64,000 nucleotides of DNA from Pseudomonadota bacterium (GTDB lineage: Bacteria > Pseudomonadota > Gammaproteobacteria > Berkiellales > Berkiellaceae): positions 8,134 through 72,133 of the forward strand of contig JAFECS010000027.1 of the NCBI GenBank assembly GCA_018241965.1, written 5' to 3'. The position numbers and the translations under genes were made by a program. Positions 15,301-25,152 of the stretch are shown here, one piece after another; positions within the stretch are counted from its first letter, which is position 1; each line of letters starts with the position of its first letter. The notes under the pieces are model-generated. The model saw nothing but the letters and a program-made list of their open reading frames with translations. It was not told the DNA's origin and searched no databases.

Positions 15301-17676
15301 TTAACCTGCTTTACTTGATTCATCTGGCTTTTGACGCGACATAGACGCAATGTATTTGTGCATGATAGCGCTTAAAACAGGCGCTTTGATGGGTTTAGTA
15401 ATAAAATCATTCATCCCCGCAGCCAAACATTTATCTCTATCAGATTTCATGGCATTGGCCGTAAGAGCGATAATCGTCAGATCTGTCTTCTTTTTGTCTT
15501 GACGTAAAATGCGTGTTGTTTCAAAGCCATCTAATTCTGGCATTTGGCAATCCATTAACACAATATCAAAGTGAATCAAATCAATAGCTTCAATGGCTTC
15601 TTTTCCGTTGCATGCGCCATGCACAGAATATCCCATCTTTTCAAGCATTTTAATGGTTACTTGCTGGCTAATCATATTATCATCGACCACTAAGACGTGA
15701 ATGTCTTGGGCATTTTCAGCGGTGATTTCATCAACATGCGTCAGATCTTGCTGTGTAACTTTTTCGCCCATGGCTTCAAGTAAGGCTTGATAGACTTGCT
15801 GTTCTTTGAGCGGCAAAGTGAACAGAGCATTAAAGTGAATATCTAGATGTGAACTTAAGGTTTTTGCATCATGTTCTTTAGAGATAACGATTAATGGTAT
15901 TTGCTTATTTTCAAATTGTTTTTTAAGTGAACCTATTAACGAAGCTGTTAATAGCGCCTCATTAATGACAATAAAGTCAAAATACTGTTTGTTTGTGTGA
16001 GCCTGTTCTAAACAAGAGAGCGTGATGTCACTATTTTTGGTATATTTAGGCACAGATCCCCAACTTGGCAAGATGGTGGTTAAAAACTCGATTGCAATAG
16101 GGTCATTTTCTAATATCAGTATATTTTTTTGCTGTAGTTTTGGCGAAATGGTAACCACGGGGGCTTTAGTGGCTTTTTGTAAGGTCACTGTAAACCAGAA
16201 AGTTGAGCCACTACCGGGTGTACTTTCTACCCCCATTTCACCCCCCATGATTTGAGCGAGTTTTTGTGAAATGGCTAGCCCTAATCCTGTGCCACCATAT
16301 TGTCTTGTAGTGGAAGTATCCACTTGCGAAAATGCTTTAAACAGACGGTCGAGTTTATTTGCGGGGATCCCAATGCCAGTATCTTGTACTGAAAATTTGA
16401 GTTTAATGTTTTCCGGTGTATCTTCTTCTTGAACGATATTGATTTTAACATGACCATGTTGGGTGAATTTAATGGCGTTCACAACCAGGTTTAATAATAT
16501 TTGACGCACCCGACTTGGGTCGCCTACAACTTGATAAGGAACATCGGGTGAAACAATGCAACCAAAGCTTAAATGTTTTTCATTTATTTTATAGTTCAAA
16601 ATATCCATTACTTCATCACTCACTTGGCGAACACTAAATGGGATATGTTCCACTTCAAGTTTACCGGATTCAATTTTAGAAAGATCTAAAATCTCATTAA
16701 TGAGATCAAGCAGCGTTTCTCCTGATAACTGCATGATGTCTACATATTTATTCTGCTCTTCATCAAGTCTGGTATTTTTCAACAAGCTCGCTGTGCCGAT
16801 GATCCCATTCATAGGAGTACGAATTTCATGTGAAACATTTGCAAGGAATCTTGATTTTTCAAGATTTGCATCTTCTGCTTTTTTGCTGGCTTGCTCCAGT
16901 TCAGCTGTTCTTTCTTGTACTTTTTTGTCTAATTCAACAGTCGCTTGCTCTAACTGTTCATGGATTTGCGACAAGTTACGTATCATGATTTTTAAGGCTT
17001 GGCCAAGCACACCAAATTCTTTATCATTCAGTTCAGGAAAATCGATATCTTTGCTGCCGGCGCTGATTTTATTGGTTAATCGAATTAAATCAAAAATAGG
17101 TTGCGTAAAATGATTAGATAATTTTCTTGCCAAAAGTAAACCAATAAATAAACACAGTCCTAATACGAATAAATTAAGGAATAATGTGGTGCGTATTGTT
17201 TCAAATTCTTCTTCCAGTGAAAATGTTATATACAAATATCCCAGTATGGTCCCATTGGCTTCTTTTAATGGGCCCCCGACAATAAGGGTTCTTTTTCCCA
17301 CAATGGTATTAATTTCATTTAAATGAGTTACCTCATTTAAATAGGGTTTTTGATAGGGTAAATTTGCATTGCTATAAGGAGTGTCCAATTTAGCTATAAT
17401 TTTGCCTTCTTTATCTAAGATAACACTATCTTGAACATCAGGGTTTACTTTCAGTGTTTGCAATTGTTTGTTTGCAACTTCTAGCTGATTTTTGCTTAAG
17501 GTTTCGCTCAGAGATGATTCGAACATCTTTGCAACACGCATGGCTTGATGTTGATAGTTTTTTAAGGATTGGTCGCGCTGATTTAAATAAGAGGAAAGCG
17601 TATTAGGAATAGCCACTAAGCAAATGATTAAGCTCGAATACAAGACGAGCTTGTCGCGAATACTGAGTATACTCAT
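15301..17676 (-). CDS. Hybrid sensor histidine kinase (BarA/GacS-like)
   Basis: A 791-residue inner-membrane sensor. Membrane helices at about 11-29 and 163-183 bracket a periplasmic sensor of about 130 residues. A HAMP domain (184-240) and coiled coil (240-270) lead to the HisKA domain with phospho-acceptor H283 in [15 protein letters not shown], and the ATPase domain with DTGIGI and GGTGLGLAI. The first receiver domain (about 515-630) has lost its phospho-acceptor: the strand reads FIVINEA, with Asn in place of Asp. The second is canonical, with D709 in [11 protein letters not shown]. The C-terminal HPt domain of BarA is absent, so a separate HPt protein is probably needed. No response regulator is adjacent. 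Confidence 0.9.
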   Translation of the reverse strand: MSILSIRDKLVLYSSLIICLVAIPNTLSSYLNQRDQSLKNYQHQAMRVAKMFESSLSETLSKNQLEVANKQLQTLKVNPDVQDSVILDKEGKIIAKLDTPYSNANLPYQKPYLNEVTHLNEINTIVGKRTLIVGGPLKEANGTILGYLYITFSLEEEFETIRTTLFLNLFVLGLCLFIGLLLARKLSNHFTQPIFDLIRLTNKISAGSKDIDFPELNDKEFGVLGQALKIMIRNLSQIHEQLEQATVELDKKVQERTAELEQASKKAEDANLEKSRFLANVSHEIRTPMNGIIGTASLLKNTRLDEEQNKYVDIMQLSGETLLDLINEILDLSKIESGKLEVEHIPFSVRQVSDEVMDILNYKINEKHLSFGCIVSPDVPYQVVGDPSRVRQILLNLVVNAIKFTQHGHVKINIVQEEDTPENIKLKFSVQDTGIGIPANKLDRLFKAFSQVDTSTTRQYGGTGLGLAISQKLAQIMGGEMGVESTPGSGSTFWFTVTLQKATKAPVVTISPKLQQKNILILENDPIAIEFLTTILPSWGSVPKYTKNSDITLSCLEQAHTNKQYFDFIVINEALLTASLIGSLKKQFENKQIPLIVISKEHDAKTLSSHLDIHFNALFTLPLKEQQVYQALLEAMGEKVTQQDLTHVDEITAENAQDIHVLVVDDNMISQQVTIKMLEKMGYSVHGACNGKEAIEAIDLIHFDIVLMDCQMPELDGFETTRILRQDKKKTDLTIIALTANAMKSDRDKCLAAGMNDFITKPIKAPVLSAIMHKYIASMSRQKPDESSKAG

Positions 17677-17839
17677 GGCTAAGCACTCATGTTAAAGTAT
17701 TATTAGGAAAATGTAGCCCTTTTCGATAATACTTATCGTAAGAAGGTAATATTCTCTTGATATAGATCCAGGAGAAAAAAACAGTTTATTAGCTATACTA
17801 CAATTAATGCAGGTTAACTTTAGATGAATGGGGCCACAC

Positions 17840-18301
17840 ATGAAAAATGCACTTTTAGCATCACTGGTGATATTATCAGGTTCTTTCCTTCCGTTTGTTG
17901 CCAGTGCCGATAACTGTCCTGACGCCAATAGCGTGTTTGAACATGCCACCAAAGAAGGGGTAGGGGCATTGTGGAAAACAGGTGAAAAATTAAATTGGTA
18001 TTTAGATAATTTTTCCAATAGCAACAAACCACCTGAAACGGTTTCTGGTAAATTTACTTTCATGCAAGCCAATTATGAAAATAATCAATTAACTTGTTAT
18101 TATCAATGGCCAACCGAAGATGGTAAAACCACCAATTGGCTGAGTGTGCGTCTTAAAACAACACAAAAATTGAAATTAGAATGGACAGGAGCAACCTGTT
18201 CTAATTTTGAAGCGCAAAATTGTCAATTTTCTTTATTAGAGGGTGCTTCTACCGCACCAGCGGCAGCGCCGACAGCACCTGCGGCTGAACCTAAAAAGTA
18301 A
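17840..18301 (+). CDS. Exported protein resembling DUF3757
   Basis: A roughly 153-residue protein with a clear signal peptide (about 1-23, cleaved near VASA). The mature part has five cysteines with CPDANS at its start, an NQLTCYYQW strand, and TCSNF and NCQF near the end. This spacing recalls the DUF3757 proteins common in Legionella, but I am not certain. A flexible Ala/Pro/Thr tail ends the protein. ATG at 17840 is preferred to one four codons upstream because it begins the signal peptide. It is monocistronic, with a strong terminator shared with the convergent ettA. Confidence 0.7.
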   Translation: MKNALLASLVILSGSFLPFVASADNCPDANSVFEHATKEGVGALWKTGEKLNWYLDNFSNSNKPPETVSGKFTFMQANYENNQLTCYYQWPTEDGKTTNWLSVRLKTTQKLKLEWTGATCSNFEAQNCQFSLLEGASTAPAAAPTAPAAEPKK

Positions 18302-18318
18302 TATCAAAGCCTAAAAAA

Positions 18319-18342
18319 AAGCCCGCTACTGCGGGCTTTTTT
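18319..18342. terminator. Bidirectional intrinsic terminator
   Basis: GCCCGC-TACT-GCGGGC (18321-18336) is flanked by an A-run on the left and TTTTTT on the right. It can terminate the exported-protein gene on the plus strand and ettA on the minus strand, whose stop codon lies at 18344. Confidence 0.92.
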
Positions 18343-18343
18343 G

Positions 18344-20026
18344 TTATTGCACTTCTGCTAATCGCTTATATTTAAGGCGATGCGGCTGAATCGTCTCCGT
18401 TCCTAAGCGCGCGAGTAAATCTTTTTCATACTCACTATAGCTGCCTTCATACCACCTGACTTCGCTATCTCCTTCAAAAGCAAGGATATGGGTTGCAACT
18501 CTGTCTAAAAACCACCTATCGTGGGAAATGACTAACACGCATCCTGGGAAGGCAAGTAACCCTTCTTCTAGGGCGCGCAAAGTTTCCACATCCAGATCGT
18601 TAGTGGGCTCGTCCAGCAGTAGAACGTTACCACCACTACGGATGATTTTTGCAAGGTGAACTCGGTTACGCTCACCACCTGAAAGTGAGCCGATTATTTT
18701 TTGTTGATCAGTGCCTTTAAAATTAAATCGACCTACATAAGCACGAGAAGGCATTGAGAACTGTCCAACAGAAATATGATCTAAACCATCGGAGATCTCT
18801 TGCCAGACTGAGTTTTTATCATTCAACGTATCACGAGACTGATCAACATAAGCTAATTTAACGGTATCGCCGATTTCAACAGCGCCGTTATCCGGTTTTT
18901 CTTGTCCGGTGATCATTTTAAATAATGTCGTTTTACCTGCACCATTAGGCCCGATAATACCGATAATGGCACCTCTTGGAATTTTGATAGAGAGATCTTC
19001 TATCAACATTCTACCGCCCAAAGCTTTAGTCACATGGTTTAATTGAATAACGTTTTCGCCTAAGCGCGGTCCTGGCGGAATATATAATTCTTGGGTTTCA
19101 TTACGTGTTTGAAACTCTTTAGAATTGAGCTCTTCAAAATTGGCCACACGCGCTTTGTTTTTCTTACGTCGTCCTTTGGGATTGGTGCGTACCCATTCTA
19201 ATTCTGCGGCAACGGTTCGTTGATGGGCGGCTTCTTGACGTTTTTCTTGTTCAAGGCGTTTTTCTTTTTCTTCTAACCAGTTGCTATAGTTGCCTTCAAA
19301 CGGAAGACCGCGGCCCCTATCTAACTCTAAAATCCATCCTGCGACATTATCCAGAAAATATCTATCGTGGGTAACGGCAATCACTGTGCCGGGAAATTCT
19401 TTCAAATACTGTTCTAGCCACGCAACACTCTCTGCATCCAAATGGTTGGTGGGCTCGTCAAGCAGCAATACATCAGGTGCAGATAGTAATAACTTGCACA
19501 AAGCCACACGACGTTTTTCACCACCGGATAAAGTAGAAACATTTGCTTCCCAAGGCGGTAGGCGTAAGGCATCGGCAGCAATTTCTAATTTTCTGTCCAG
19601 ATCCCAAGCGCCGATGGCATCAATCTTATCTTGCAGGCGGCCTTGCTCTTCAAGCAGCGCTTGCATTTCATTATCAGACATAGGCTCTGCAAATTTTGCG
19701 CTGATTTCATCAAAGCGTGTCAGCAGATCCTTGGTTTCGCGCACCCCATCTTCGATGTTACCCCGAACGTCTTTTTCAGGATCTAATCTTGGCTCTTGAG
19801 GAAGATATCCAAAACGAAGGCCTTTCTGATAAGTTATTTCGCCAACATAATCTTTGTCTTCATTGGCAATAATACGTAGCAAGGTCGATTTACCTGAGCC
19901 GTTTAGGCCAAGAACCCCAATTTTGGCGCCATAAAAGAAAGATAATGAGATATCTTTTAGAATTTCTCGTTTAGGCGGCACAATTTTACCGACTTGGATC
20001 ATCGAAAAGATGGTTTTATTTGTCAT
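18344..20026 (-). CDS. ettA: Energy-dependent translational throttle protein EttA
   Basis: EttA is an ABC-F ATPase that binds the ribosomal E site and gates early elongation according to the ATP/ADP ratio. The protein has about 560 residues, the usual length. It has two ABC cassettes with Walker A GLNGSGKST and GPNGAGKTT, signatures LSGGEKRRV and LSGGERNRV, and a basic linker with GRRKKNKARV between them. The start at 20026 gives MTNKTIFSMIQVGKIVPPKR, matching the family; an upstream in-frame start adds six residues. It has no transmembrane helices and is a single gene. Confidence 0.95.
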   Translation of the reverse strand: MTNKTIFSMIQVGKIVPPKREILKDISLSFFYGAKIGVLGLNGSGKSTLLRIIANEDKDYVGEITYQKGLRFGYLPQEPRLDPEKDVRGNIEDGVRETKDLLTRFDEISAKFAEPMSDNEMQALLEEQGRLQDKIDAIGAWDLDRKLEIAADALRLPPWEANVSTLSGGEKRRVALCKLLLSAPDVLLLDEPTNHLDAESVAWLEQYLKEFPGTVIAVTHDRYFLDNVAGWILELDRGRGLPFEGNYSNWLEEKEKRLEQEKRQEAAHQRTVAAELEWVRTNPKGRRKKNKARVANFEELNSKEFQTRNETQELYIPPGPRLGENVIQLNHVTKALGGRMLIEDLSIKIPRGAIIGIIGPNGAGKTTLFKMITGQEKPDNGAVEIGDTVKLAYVDQSRDTLNDKNSVWQEISDGLDHISVGQFSMPSRAYVGRFNFKGTDQQKIIGSLSGGERNRVHLAKIIRSGGNVLLLDEPTNDLDVETLRALEEGLLAFPGCVLVISHDRWFLDRVATHILAFEGDSEVRWYEGSYSEYEKDLLARLGTETIQPHRLKYKRLAEVQ

Positions 20027-20145
20027 AAACGCTCCGGCAAGCAATCAAGTGTGGTACACGCTAACTCAAAGGGACCATTAATTCAATTCTTATGGTAGCT
20101 GAGTTACAATAGGGCCAAAATGAAAGAGCCAAAGAGGAATAAGTG

Positions 20146-21411
20146 ATGTTCAGCCAAGAAATGAAGATAAAGGGCTTTGACGATGAACTTGCCATCGCGT
20201 TGGAGCAAGAAACAAAACGTCAATTAGAACATGTAGAGCTTATTGCATCGGAAAATTATGCTAGTCCGCGGGTTTTAGAGGCGCAAGGCTCTGATTTAAC
20301 CAACAAATATGCAGAAGGCTATCCTGGTAAACGCTATTACGGTGGCTGTGAATTTGTGGATGTAGCTGAGACTTTAGCCATTGAACGAGCTAAAAAAATC
20401 TTTAATGCAGCCTTTGCTAACGTGCAACCTCACTCAGGATCCCAAGCCAATGCAGCAGTGTATATGGCACTTTTAGAGCCTGGTGACGTGGTATTGGGAA
20501 TGAGCTTAGATCATGGGGGACACTTAACCCATGGGTCTAAAGTAAACTTTTCTGGAAAACTATATCGTGCTTATCAATATGGTATCGATCCCTCCACTGG
20601 TGAAATCAATTATGACCAAGTACAGGCGCTGGCCAATGAGCATAAACCTAAAATGATTGTGGCTGGTTTCTCTGCCTATTCAGGCATTGCCGATTGGCAG
20701 CGTTTTCGTCAAATTGCTGATAGCGTGGGTGCCTACCTCATGGTAGATATGGCGCATGTTGCAGGTCTTGTTGCAGCAGGTATCTATCCCAATCCTGTTC
20801 CCATTGCCGATGTAACCACTTCTACCACGCATAAAACCTTACGTGGCCCACGTTCAGGGATTATTTTAGGTAGAGCAAATCCAGATATTGAAAAGAAAAT
20901 AAACTCGATGGTTTTCCCAGGCTCTCAAGGTGGCCCCTTGATGCATGTTATTGCCGCCAAAGCAGTGGCCTTTAAAGAAGCGATGCAACCTGAATTTATC
21001 GAATATCAAAAACAAGTGGTTAAAAATGCCAAAGCGTTGGCAAAAGGTTTGCAACAACGGGGTTATGAAATTGTTTCCGGGGGCACAGAAAATCATCTTT
21101 TCTTAGTTTCCCTCATCGATAAAAATATTACCGGAAAAGACGCTGATGCGGCTTTAGGGAATGCCTATATCACAGTCAACAAAAATACCGTACCCAATGA
21201 TCCACGTTCGCCTTTTGTCACCAGTGGCTTAAGAATTGGAACCCCCGCAGTGACAACACGCGGCTTTAAAGAGGCTGAAATTCAATTATTGGCAACCTGG
21301 ATAGCCGATATTTTAGATAATATTCAAGATACCTCTGTACAAGAAAGAGTGCGAAAAGAAGTCATGGCGCTTTGCAAAAAATTTCCTGTTTATGGACCGC
21401 CTAAAACGTAA
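20146..21411 (+). CDS. glyA: Serine hydroxymethyltransferase
   Basis: GlyA is a PLP enzyme that interconverts serine and glycine and supplies 5,10-methylene-tetrahydrofolate. The protein has about 421 residues. It shows the N-terminal [15 protein letters not shown] and [13 protein letters not shown] blocks and the PLP-lysine motif [13 protein letters not shown] near residue 227. ATG at 20146 is preferred over GTG at 20143, with AGAGGA upstream at good spacing. It heads the run glyA-nrdR-ribD-ribB-ribH-nusB, a conserved gammaproteobacterial order; the gap to nrdR is only 21 bases. Confidence 0.97.
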   Translation: MFSQEMKIKGFDDELAIALEQETKRQLEHVELIASENYASPRVLEAQGSDLTNKYAEGYPGKRYYGGCEFVDVAETLAIERAKKIFNAAFANVQPHSGSQANAAVYMALLEPGDVVLGMSLDHGGHLTHGSKVNFSGKLYRAYQYGIDPSTGEINYDQVQALANEHKPKMIVAGFSAYSGIADWQRFRQIADSVGAYLMVDMAHVAGLVAAGIYPNPVPIADVTTSTTHKTLRGPRSGIILGRANPDIEKKINSMVFPGSQGGPLMHVIAAKAVAFKEAMQPEFIEYQKQVVKNAKALAKGLQQRGYEIVSGGTENHLFLVSLIDKNITGKDADAALGNAYITVNKNTVPNDPRSPFVTSGLRIGTPAVTTRGFKEAEIQLLATWIADILDNIQDTSVQERVRKEVMALCKKFPVYGPPKT

Positions 21412-21432
21412 TGAAAAGGAGTTAACACGATT

Positions 21433-21909
21433 ATGCGATGTCCCTTTTGTGGTGGCACTGAAACTATTGTTAAGGATTCTCGTTTTGCCAGCGAAGGCGA
21501 TCAAGTGCGCAGGCGTAGGGAGTGCGAGGAGTGTCAAGAACGTTTTACTACCTACGAAGTGGCAGAGTTAACGCTGCCGAGGATGGTGAAGCGGGATGCT
21601 TCAAGAGAGGCATTTAACGAAGAAAAATTACGTCAAGGTTTATTGCGGGCACTGGAAAAGCGTCCGGTCAGCATGGAGCGGGTAGAAGAAGCGATTAGTC
21701 GCATTAAAAGACGCCTTCGCGCTTTTGGTGAACGTGAAGTGCAAACCAAGGTTCTGGGCGATTGGATCATGGAAGAGTTAAGGCAAATTGATCATGTTGC
21801 TTATGTACGTTTTGCTTCTGTGTATCGCCGTTTTCAGGATGTGCATGCTTTTGAAGAGGAAATACAAAAGCTGCGCCAGGAAAATGTTGAGTTAAATGAA
21901 ACTGCCTGA
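21433..21909 (+). CDS. nrdR: Transcriptional repressor NrdR
   Basis: NrdR senses ATP/dATP and represses ribonucleotide reductase operons. The 158-residue protein has an N-terminal zinc ribbon (C3, C6, C31, C34) followed by an ATP-cone domain from about residue 49 ([18 protein letters not shown]). Its length is typical. It lies between glyA and ribD, and its 3' end overlaps ribD by 14 bases, so translation is probably coupled. Confidence 0.97.
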   Translation: MRCPFCGGTETIVKDSRFASEGDQVRRRRECEECQERFTTYEVAELTLPRMVKRDASREAFNEEKLRQGLLRALEKRPVSMERVEEAISRIKRRLRAFGEREVQTKVLGDWIMEELRQIDHVAYVRFASVYRRFQDVHAFEEEIQKLRQENVELNETA

Positions 21910-23005
21910 AGATCAAGATATCTTTTTTATGCAACAAGCTTTAGAGCTTGCCAAGCAAGGTGCGTTTAGTGCACGCCCAAATCCGCAAGTTGGGTGCATC
22001 CTTGTAAAAAATGGTCAAGTGATTGCAAAAGGATTGCATTGGCAATGTGGTGGACCGCATGCAGAAGTGAATGCGCTTTCCCAAACAACGGATGCCCAAG
22101 GGGCAACCTGTTATGTGACATTGGAACCTTGTTCACATGTGGGGCGCACAGGCCCTTGTGTGGATGCGCTGATACAGGCAAAAGTGGCAAGAGTCGTTAT
22201 TGCTGGTATTGATCCTAACCCGCAAGTGCAAGGAAAAAGTATAAAAGCCTTAGTAAATGCGGGTATTGATGTCAAAGTAGGGGTATTAGAGCAAGCAGCT
22301 TTTACGCTCAATCAAGGATTTTTTTCACGTATGCAACGCGGCATACCCTATGTCCGAGCGAAAGTAGGGATGAGCTTAGATGGTAAAGTAGCGATGCAAA
22401 ACGGTGAGAGTCAATGGATTACCTCACAAGCTTCCAGAGAACAAGTGCAAAGATGGCGAGCTAAAAGCGGTGCTATTTTGACAGGAAGCGAGACGGTGCT
22501 TAAAGACAATTGTCGCTTAACAGTAAGAAACCCTGAAAAGCTAGGGCTCACACATGAAATTGAGTTTAAACAACCTTTACGCGTGGTTGTCGACTCAAAG
22601 TTAAAAGTGAGTAAAGATAAAGCTATTTTTTCAGAGCCTAGTGAAACAATTGTAGCAACCCTTGGTAATTCATTAACGGGCAACACCGCTTCCAATGGGG
22701 TAGGCTTCCCGGAAAAAAATGGTTATGTTGATTTAAAAGCTTTGCTTGAATACTTGGCAGACAGAGAAATTAATGACGTATTAGTTGAAGCGGGCCCCAC
22801 TTTAGTGGGGGCGATGCTAGAACAAGGTTTAATTGATGAGCTATTGATATATATTGCCCCCAAATTACTTGGCAATGATGCAAAACCTTTAGCAACCCTT
22901 AAAGGGATAACACAATTAAGTGAACATATTGGGGGTCAGTTTACCCAACTTGAAAAAGTGGGTGATGATTTATTTGTGATATTGAAATTAAATAAAGAGT
23001 TTTAA
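21896..23005 (+). CDS. ribD: Riboflavin biosynthesis deaminase/reductase RibD
   Basis: A bifunctional enzyme that deaminates the pyrimidine product of GTP cyclohydrolase II and then reduces its ribosyl side chain. The 369-residue protein has an N-terminal cytidine-deaminase-like domain with HAEVNAL and [11 protein letters not shown] as zinc sites, and a C-terminal reductase from about residue 145 ([15 protein letters not shown]). It overlaps nrdR and ends three bases before ribB. The usual next gene, riboflavin synthase (ribE), is missing here. Confidence 0.96.
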   Translation: MKLPEDQDIFFMQQALELAKQGAFSARPNPQVGCILVKNGQVIAKGLHWQCGGPHAEVNALSQTTDAQGATCYVTLEPCSHVGRTGPCVDALIQAKVARVVIAGIDPNPQVQGKSIKALVNAGIDVKVGVLEQAAFTLNQGFFSRMQRGIPYVRAKVGMSLDGKVAMQNGESQWITSQASREQVQRWRAKSGAILTGSETVLKDNCRLTVRNPEKLGLTHEIEFKQPLRVVVDSKLKVSKDKAIFSEPSETIVATLGNSLTGNTASNGVGFPEKNGYVDLKALLEYLADREINDVLVEAGPTLVGAMLEQGLIDELLIYIAPKLLGNDAKPLATLKGITQLSEHIGGQFTQLEKVGDDLFVILKLNKEF

Positions 23006-23007
23006 CG

Positions 23008-23658
23008 ATGACAATCCATGCAATCGAAGACATTATTGAAGATATTCGCCAAGGCAAAATGGTGGTAATGATGGATGACGAAGATCGCGAAAATGAAGGC
23101 GATATCGTCATGGCAGCTGCAAAAGTAACCCCATGGCATATCAATTTCATGGTGCGATTTGCAAGAGGACTTGTTTGCATGCCATTGATTAAATCCCATT
23201 GTGAACAACTGGGGTTAGGTTTAATGGTGCCCAATAGTTATTCCAATTTTATGGCCAATTTTACGGTTTCTATTGAAGCGTCCCAAGGGGTTACAACGGG
23301 AATTTCAGCGCATGACAGAGCGCATACCATTCTCACGGCGATTCATCCAGAGGCCAAGCCCAGTGATATTTCTCAGCCCGGCCATGTGTTTCCGATTATG
23401 GCACAAACAGAGGGCGTATTTGCACGTCAAGGCCATACAGAGGCCAGCATTGATTTGGCATGCCTGGCAGGACATTTTCCTGCTGCTGTGATCTGTGAAG
23501 TACTCAACGAAGATGGTAGCATGGCAAGGCGTCCACAATTAGAAGAATTCGTTAAGCAACATGGGTTAAAATTGGGGACTATCCAGTCTTTAATTGATTA
23601 TCGAAAAAAACGGGAAGCTACACTAAAGAGGACAAGTTATGGATTTGAAATCGCGTGA
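23008..23658 (+). CDS. ribB: 3,4-dihydroxy-2-butanone 4-phosphate synthase
   Basis: RibB converts ribulose 5-phosphate to the four-carbon precursor of lumazine. The protein has about 216 residues: the DHBP synthase domain only, with DDEDRENEGD (23-32), GVTTGISAHDR and GHTEASIDL motifs. The C-terminal GTP-cyclohydrolase-II-like domain of the RibBA form common in related bacteria is absent. The last seven codons overlap ribH. With ribE also missing, this cluster lacks two riboflavin steps that must be encoded elsewhere. Confidence 0.94.
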   Translation: MTIHAIEDIIEDIRQGKMVVMMDDEDRENEGDIVMAAAKVTPWHINFMVRFARGLVCMPLIKSHCEQLGLGLMVPNSYSNFMANFTVSIEASQGVTTGISAHDRAHTILTAIHPEAKPSDISQPGHVFPIMAQTEGVFARQGHTEASIDLACLAGHFPAAVICEVLNEDGSMARRPQLEEFVKQHGLKLGTIQSLIDYRKKREATLKRTSYGFEIA

Positions 23659-24118
23659 AATAAACGGTACTTTTAATGCCCCAAGCAAAAATATTGCTAT
23701 AGTTGCTTCGCGTTTTAATGAATTTATTGTCGATAGATTAATCTCAGGTGCATTCGATTCTCTTTTACGCTATGGCGTGAAAAACGATAAAATCGAAATT
23801 TTTCGCGTGCCTGGCGCGTATGAAATTCCGATTGCTTGCCAATCACTTGCTAAAACAGGTCGCTATGCTGGCATCGTAACGCTAGGGGTGGTGATAAGAG
23901 GCGAAACGACGCATTTTGATTATGTTGCAGGTCCTTGTGCTAACGGTATTTTGCAAGCACAACTTTCTACCAACATTCCCATGACCTTTGGTGTGCTTAC
24001 CACAGAAAATATTGAACAAGCCGTTGCCAGAGCAGGCGCTACTGCTGGCAATAAGGGTAGTGAAGCGGCTGTTGGGTTACTTGAAATGATTAATTTATTA
24101 GGCAAAATCAATGACTAA
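23639..24118 (+). CDS. ribH: 6,7-dimethyl-8-ribityllumazine synthase
   Basis: RibH condenses the RibB product with the RibD product to form lumazine, the immediate riboflavin precursor. It assembles into large capsids. The 159-residue protein has the family blocks IVASRFNEFIVDRL, FRVPGAYEIP, GVVIRGETTHFDYV and GVLTTENIEQA. It overlaps ribB by 20 bases and nusB by 8, consistent with tight translational coupling. Confidence 0.96.
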   Translation: MDLKSREINGTFNAPSKNIAIVASRFNEFIVDRLISGAFDSLLRYGVKNDKIEIFRVPGAYEIPIACQSLAKTGRYAGIVTLGVVIRGETTHFDYVAGPCANGILQAQLSTNIPMTFGVLTTENIEQAVARAGATAGNKGSEAAVGLLEMINLLGKIND

Positions 24119-24548
24119 AAAAGTACACGGTCGTCATGGGGCAAGATGGGCTGCTTTGCAGGGATTATATGCTTGGCAGCTTTCGGGTGTTTCTATCAGC
24201 AAAATTGAGACCGATCTCCATGAGGGTACTTTCCAAGAGATTGAATTTTCTTTTGATAAACCCTATTTACATGAATTACTGTCGCAAATTAGTGCGCAAA
24301 AAAGCGAACTCGATGAGCTAATTACCCCGCATTTAGACAGACCTTTGAACGAAGTGCATGCGATTGAACATGCTATTTTGTGGATTGCGATGTATGAACT
24401 AAAAGTACGTCTTGAGATCCCTTATAAAGTTATCATCAATGAAGCAATTTTATTGGCCAAGCAATTTGGCGCACAAGATAGCCATAAGTTTATTAATGGT
24501 GTTTTAGATAAAGCGGCTTCACAAATAAGAGCCAACGAAGTGGTATAG
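24111..24548 (+). CDS. nusB: Transcription antitermination factor NusB
   Basis: NusB binds boxA RNA with NusE during rRNA antitermination. The 145-residue all-helical protein begins with RHGARWAALQGLYAWQLSG and has the typical FINGVLDKAA ending. It follows ribH with an eight-base overlap and closes the operon. The convergent ankyrin-like gene starts its 3' end 12 bases later. I see no strong terminator between them. Confidence 0.95.
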   Translation: MTKKVHGRHGARWAALQGLYAWQLSGVSISKIETDLHEGTFQEIEFSFDKPYLHELLSQISAQKSELDELITPHLDRPLNEVHAIEHAILWIAMYELKVRLEIPYKVIINEAILLAKQFGAQDSHKFINGVLDKAASQIRANEVV

Positions 24549-24560
24549 TCTGCCTATTCT

Positions 24561-24971
24561 TTAAATTTGGTTTAAGATCTCTTGTCTAAATCGGGTGATG
24601 GCTTTTAAATATCTTTTCATTTTGAGGGGTAAATATTTAAAACGTATATCGTTTCTAGCCATGTGCGCACAGGCACCATGTTCTAATAGCGAGTTCACCA
24701 AAATCATATTTGAATTTTTAGCCGCAATAATTAAGGGCGGGCAAAAGTAATTACCATGTACGGTGGCCAAATGTGGGCCTAGTTCTTGGATCATCTGTAA
24801 CACGATGTTCGTGTTATTTTGCAATAAATGTCGAATAAAAGTGGTGACTTGGGTTTCGCTAAACGTACCAAATCGCGAAAAATGCCGCTTACCCCATTTT
24901 TTTGCCGATTGCATGGGGGCTTGCAGCGGAAAGGGGATCACTTTGGCATTTTTTGGGGGTATATGCATCAT
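24561..24971 (-). CDS. Small ankyrin-repeat-like protein
   Basis: A 136-residue protein with a basic N-terminal third (SAKKWGKRHFSRFG). One clear ankyrin unit follows around residues 72-105, seen as PPLIIAAKNSNMILVNSLLEHGA, with a weaker unit before it (VLQMIQELGPHLATVHG). The C-terminus is basic and helical. No signal peptide. The start has two adjacent ATGs behind GAGGAAG. Short ankyrin proteins of this sort in intracellular gammaproteobacteria are often type IV effectors, but no secretion signal can be confirmed here. Confidence 0.65.
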   Translation of the reverse strand: MMHIPPKNAKVIPFPLQAPMQSAKKWGKRHFSRFGTFSETQVTTFIRHLLQNNTNIVLQMIQELGPHLATVHGNYFCPPLIIAAKNSNMILVNSLLEHGACAHMARNDIRFKYLPLKMKRYLKAITRFRQEILNQI

Positions 24972-25152
24972 CTTGCTTCCTCTCGCGTTTATTTATTTTA
25001 AACCAAATGCTGTTTTCCCTGAATGTCGATAAGTAAGCGGATCTGTCCGTTTATCGCATTATTATCTACATAAATGACATATCCTTTTGGGTTTGATTTT
25101 ATGCTCTAACTAAGGTAATTTGCCGACTCTATTTTTAGTCTAGAGCGAAATT

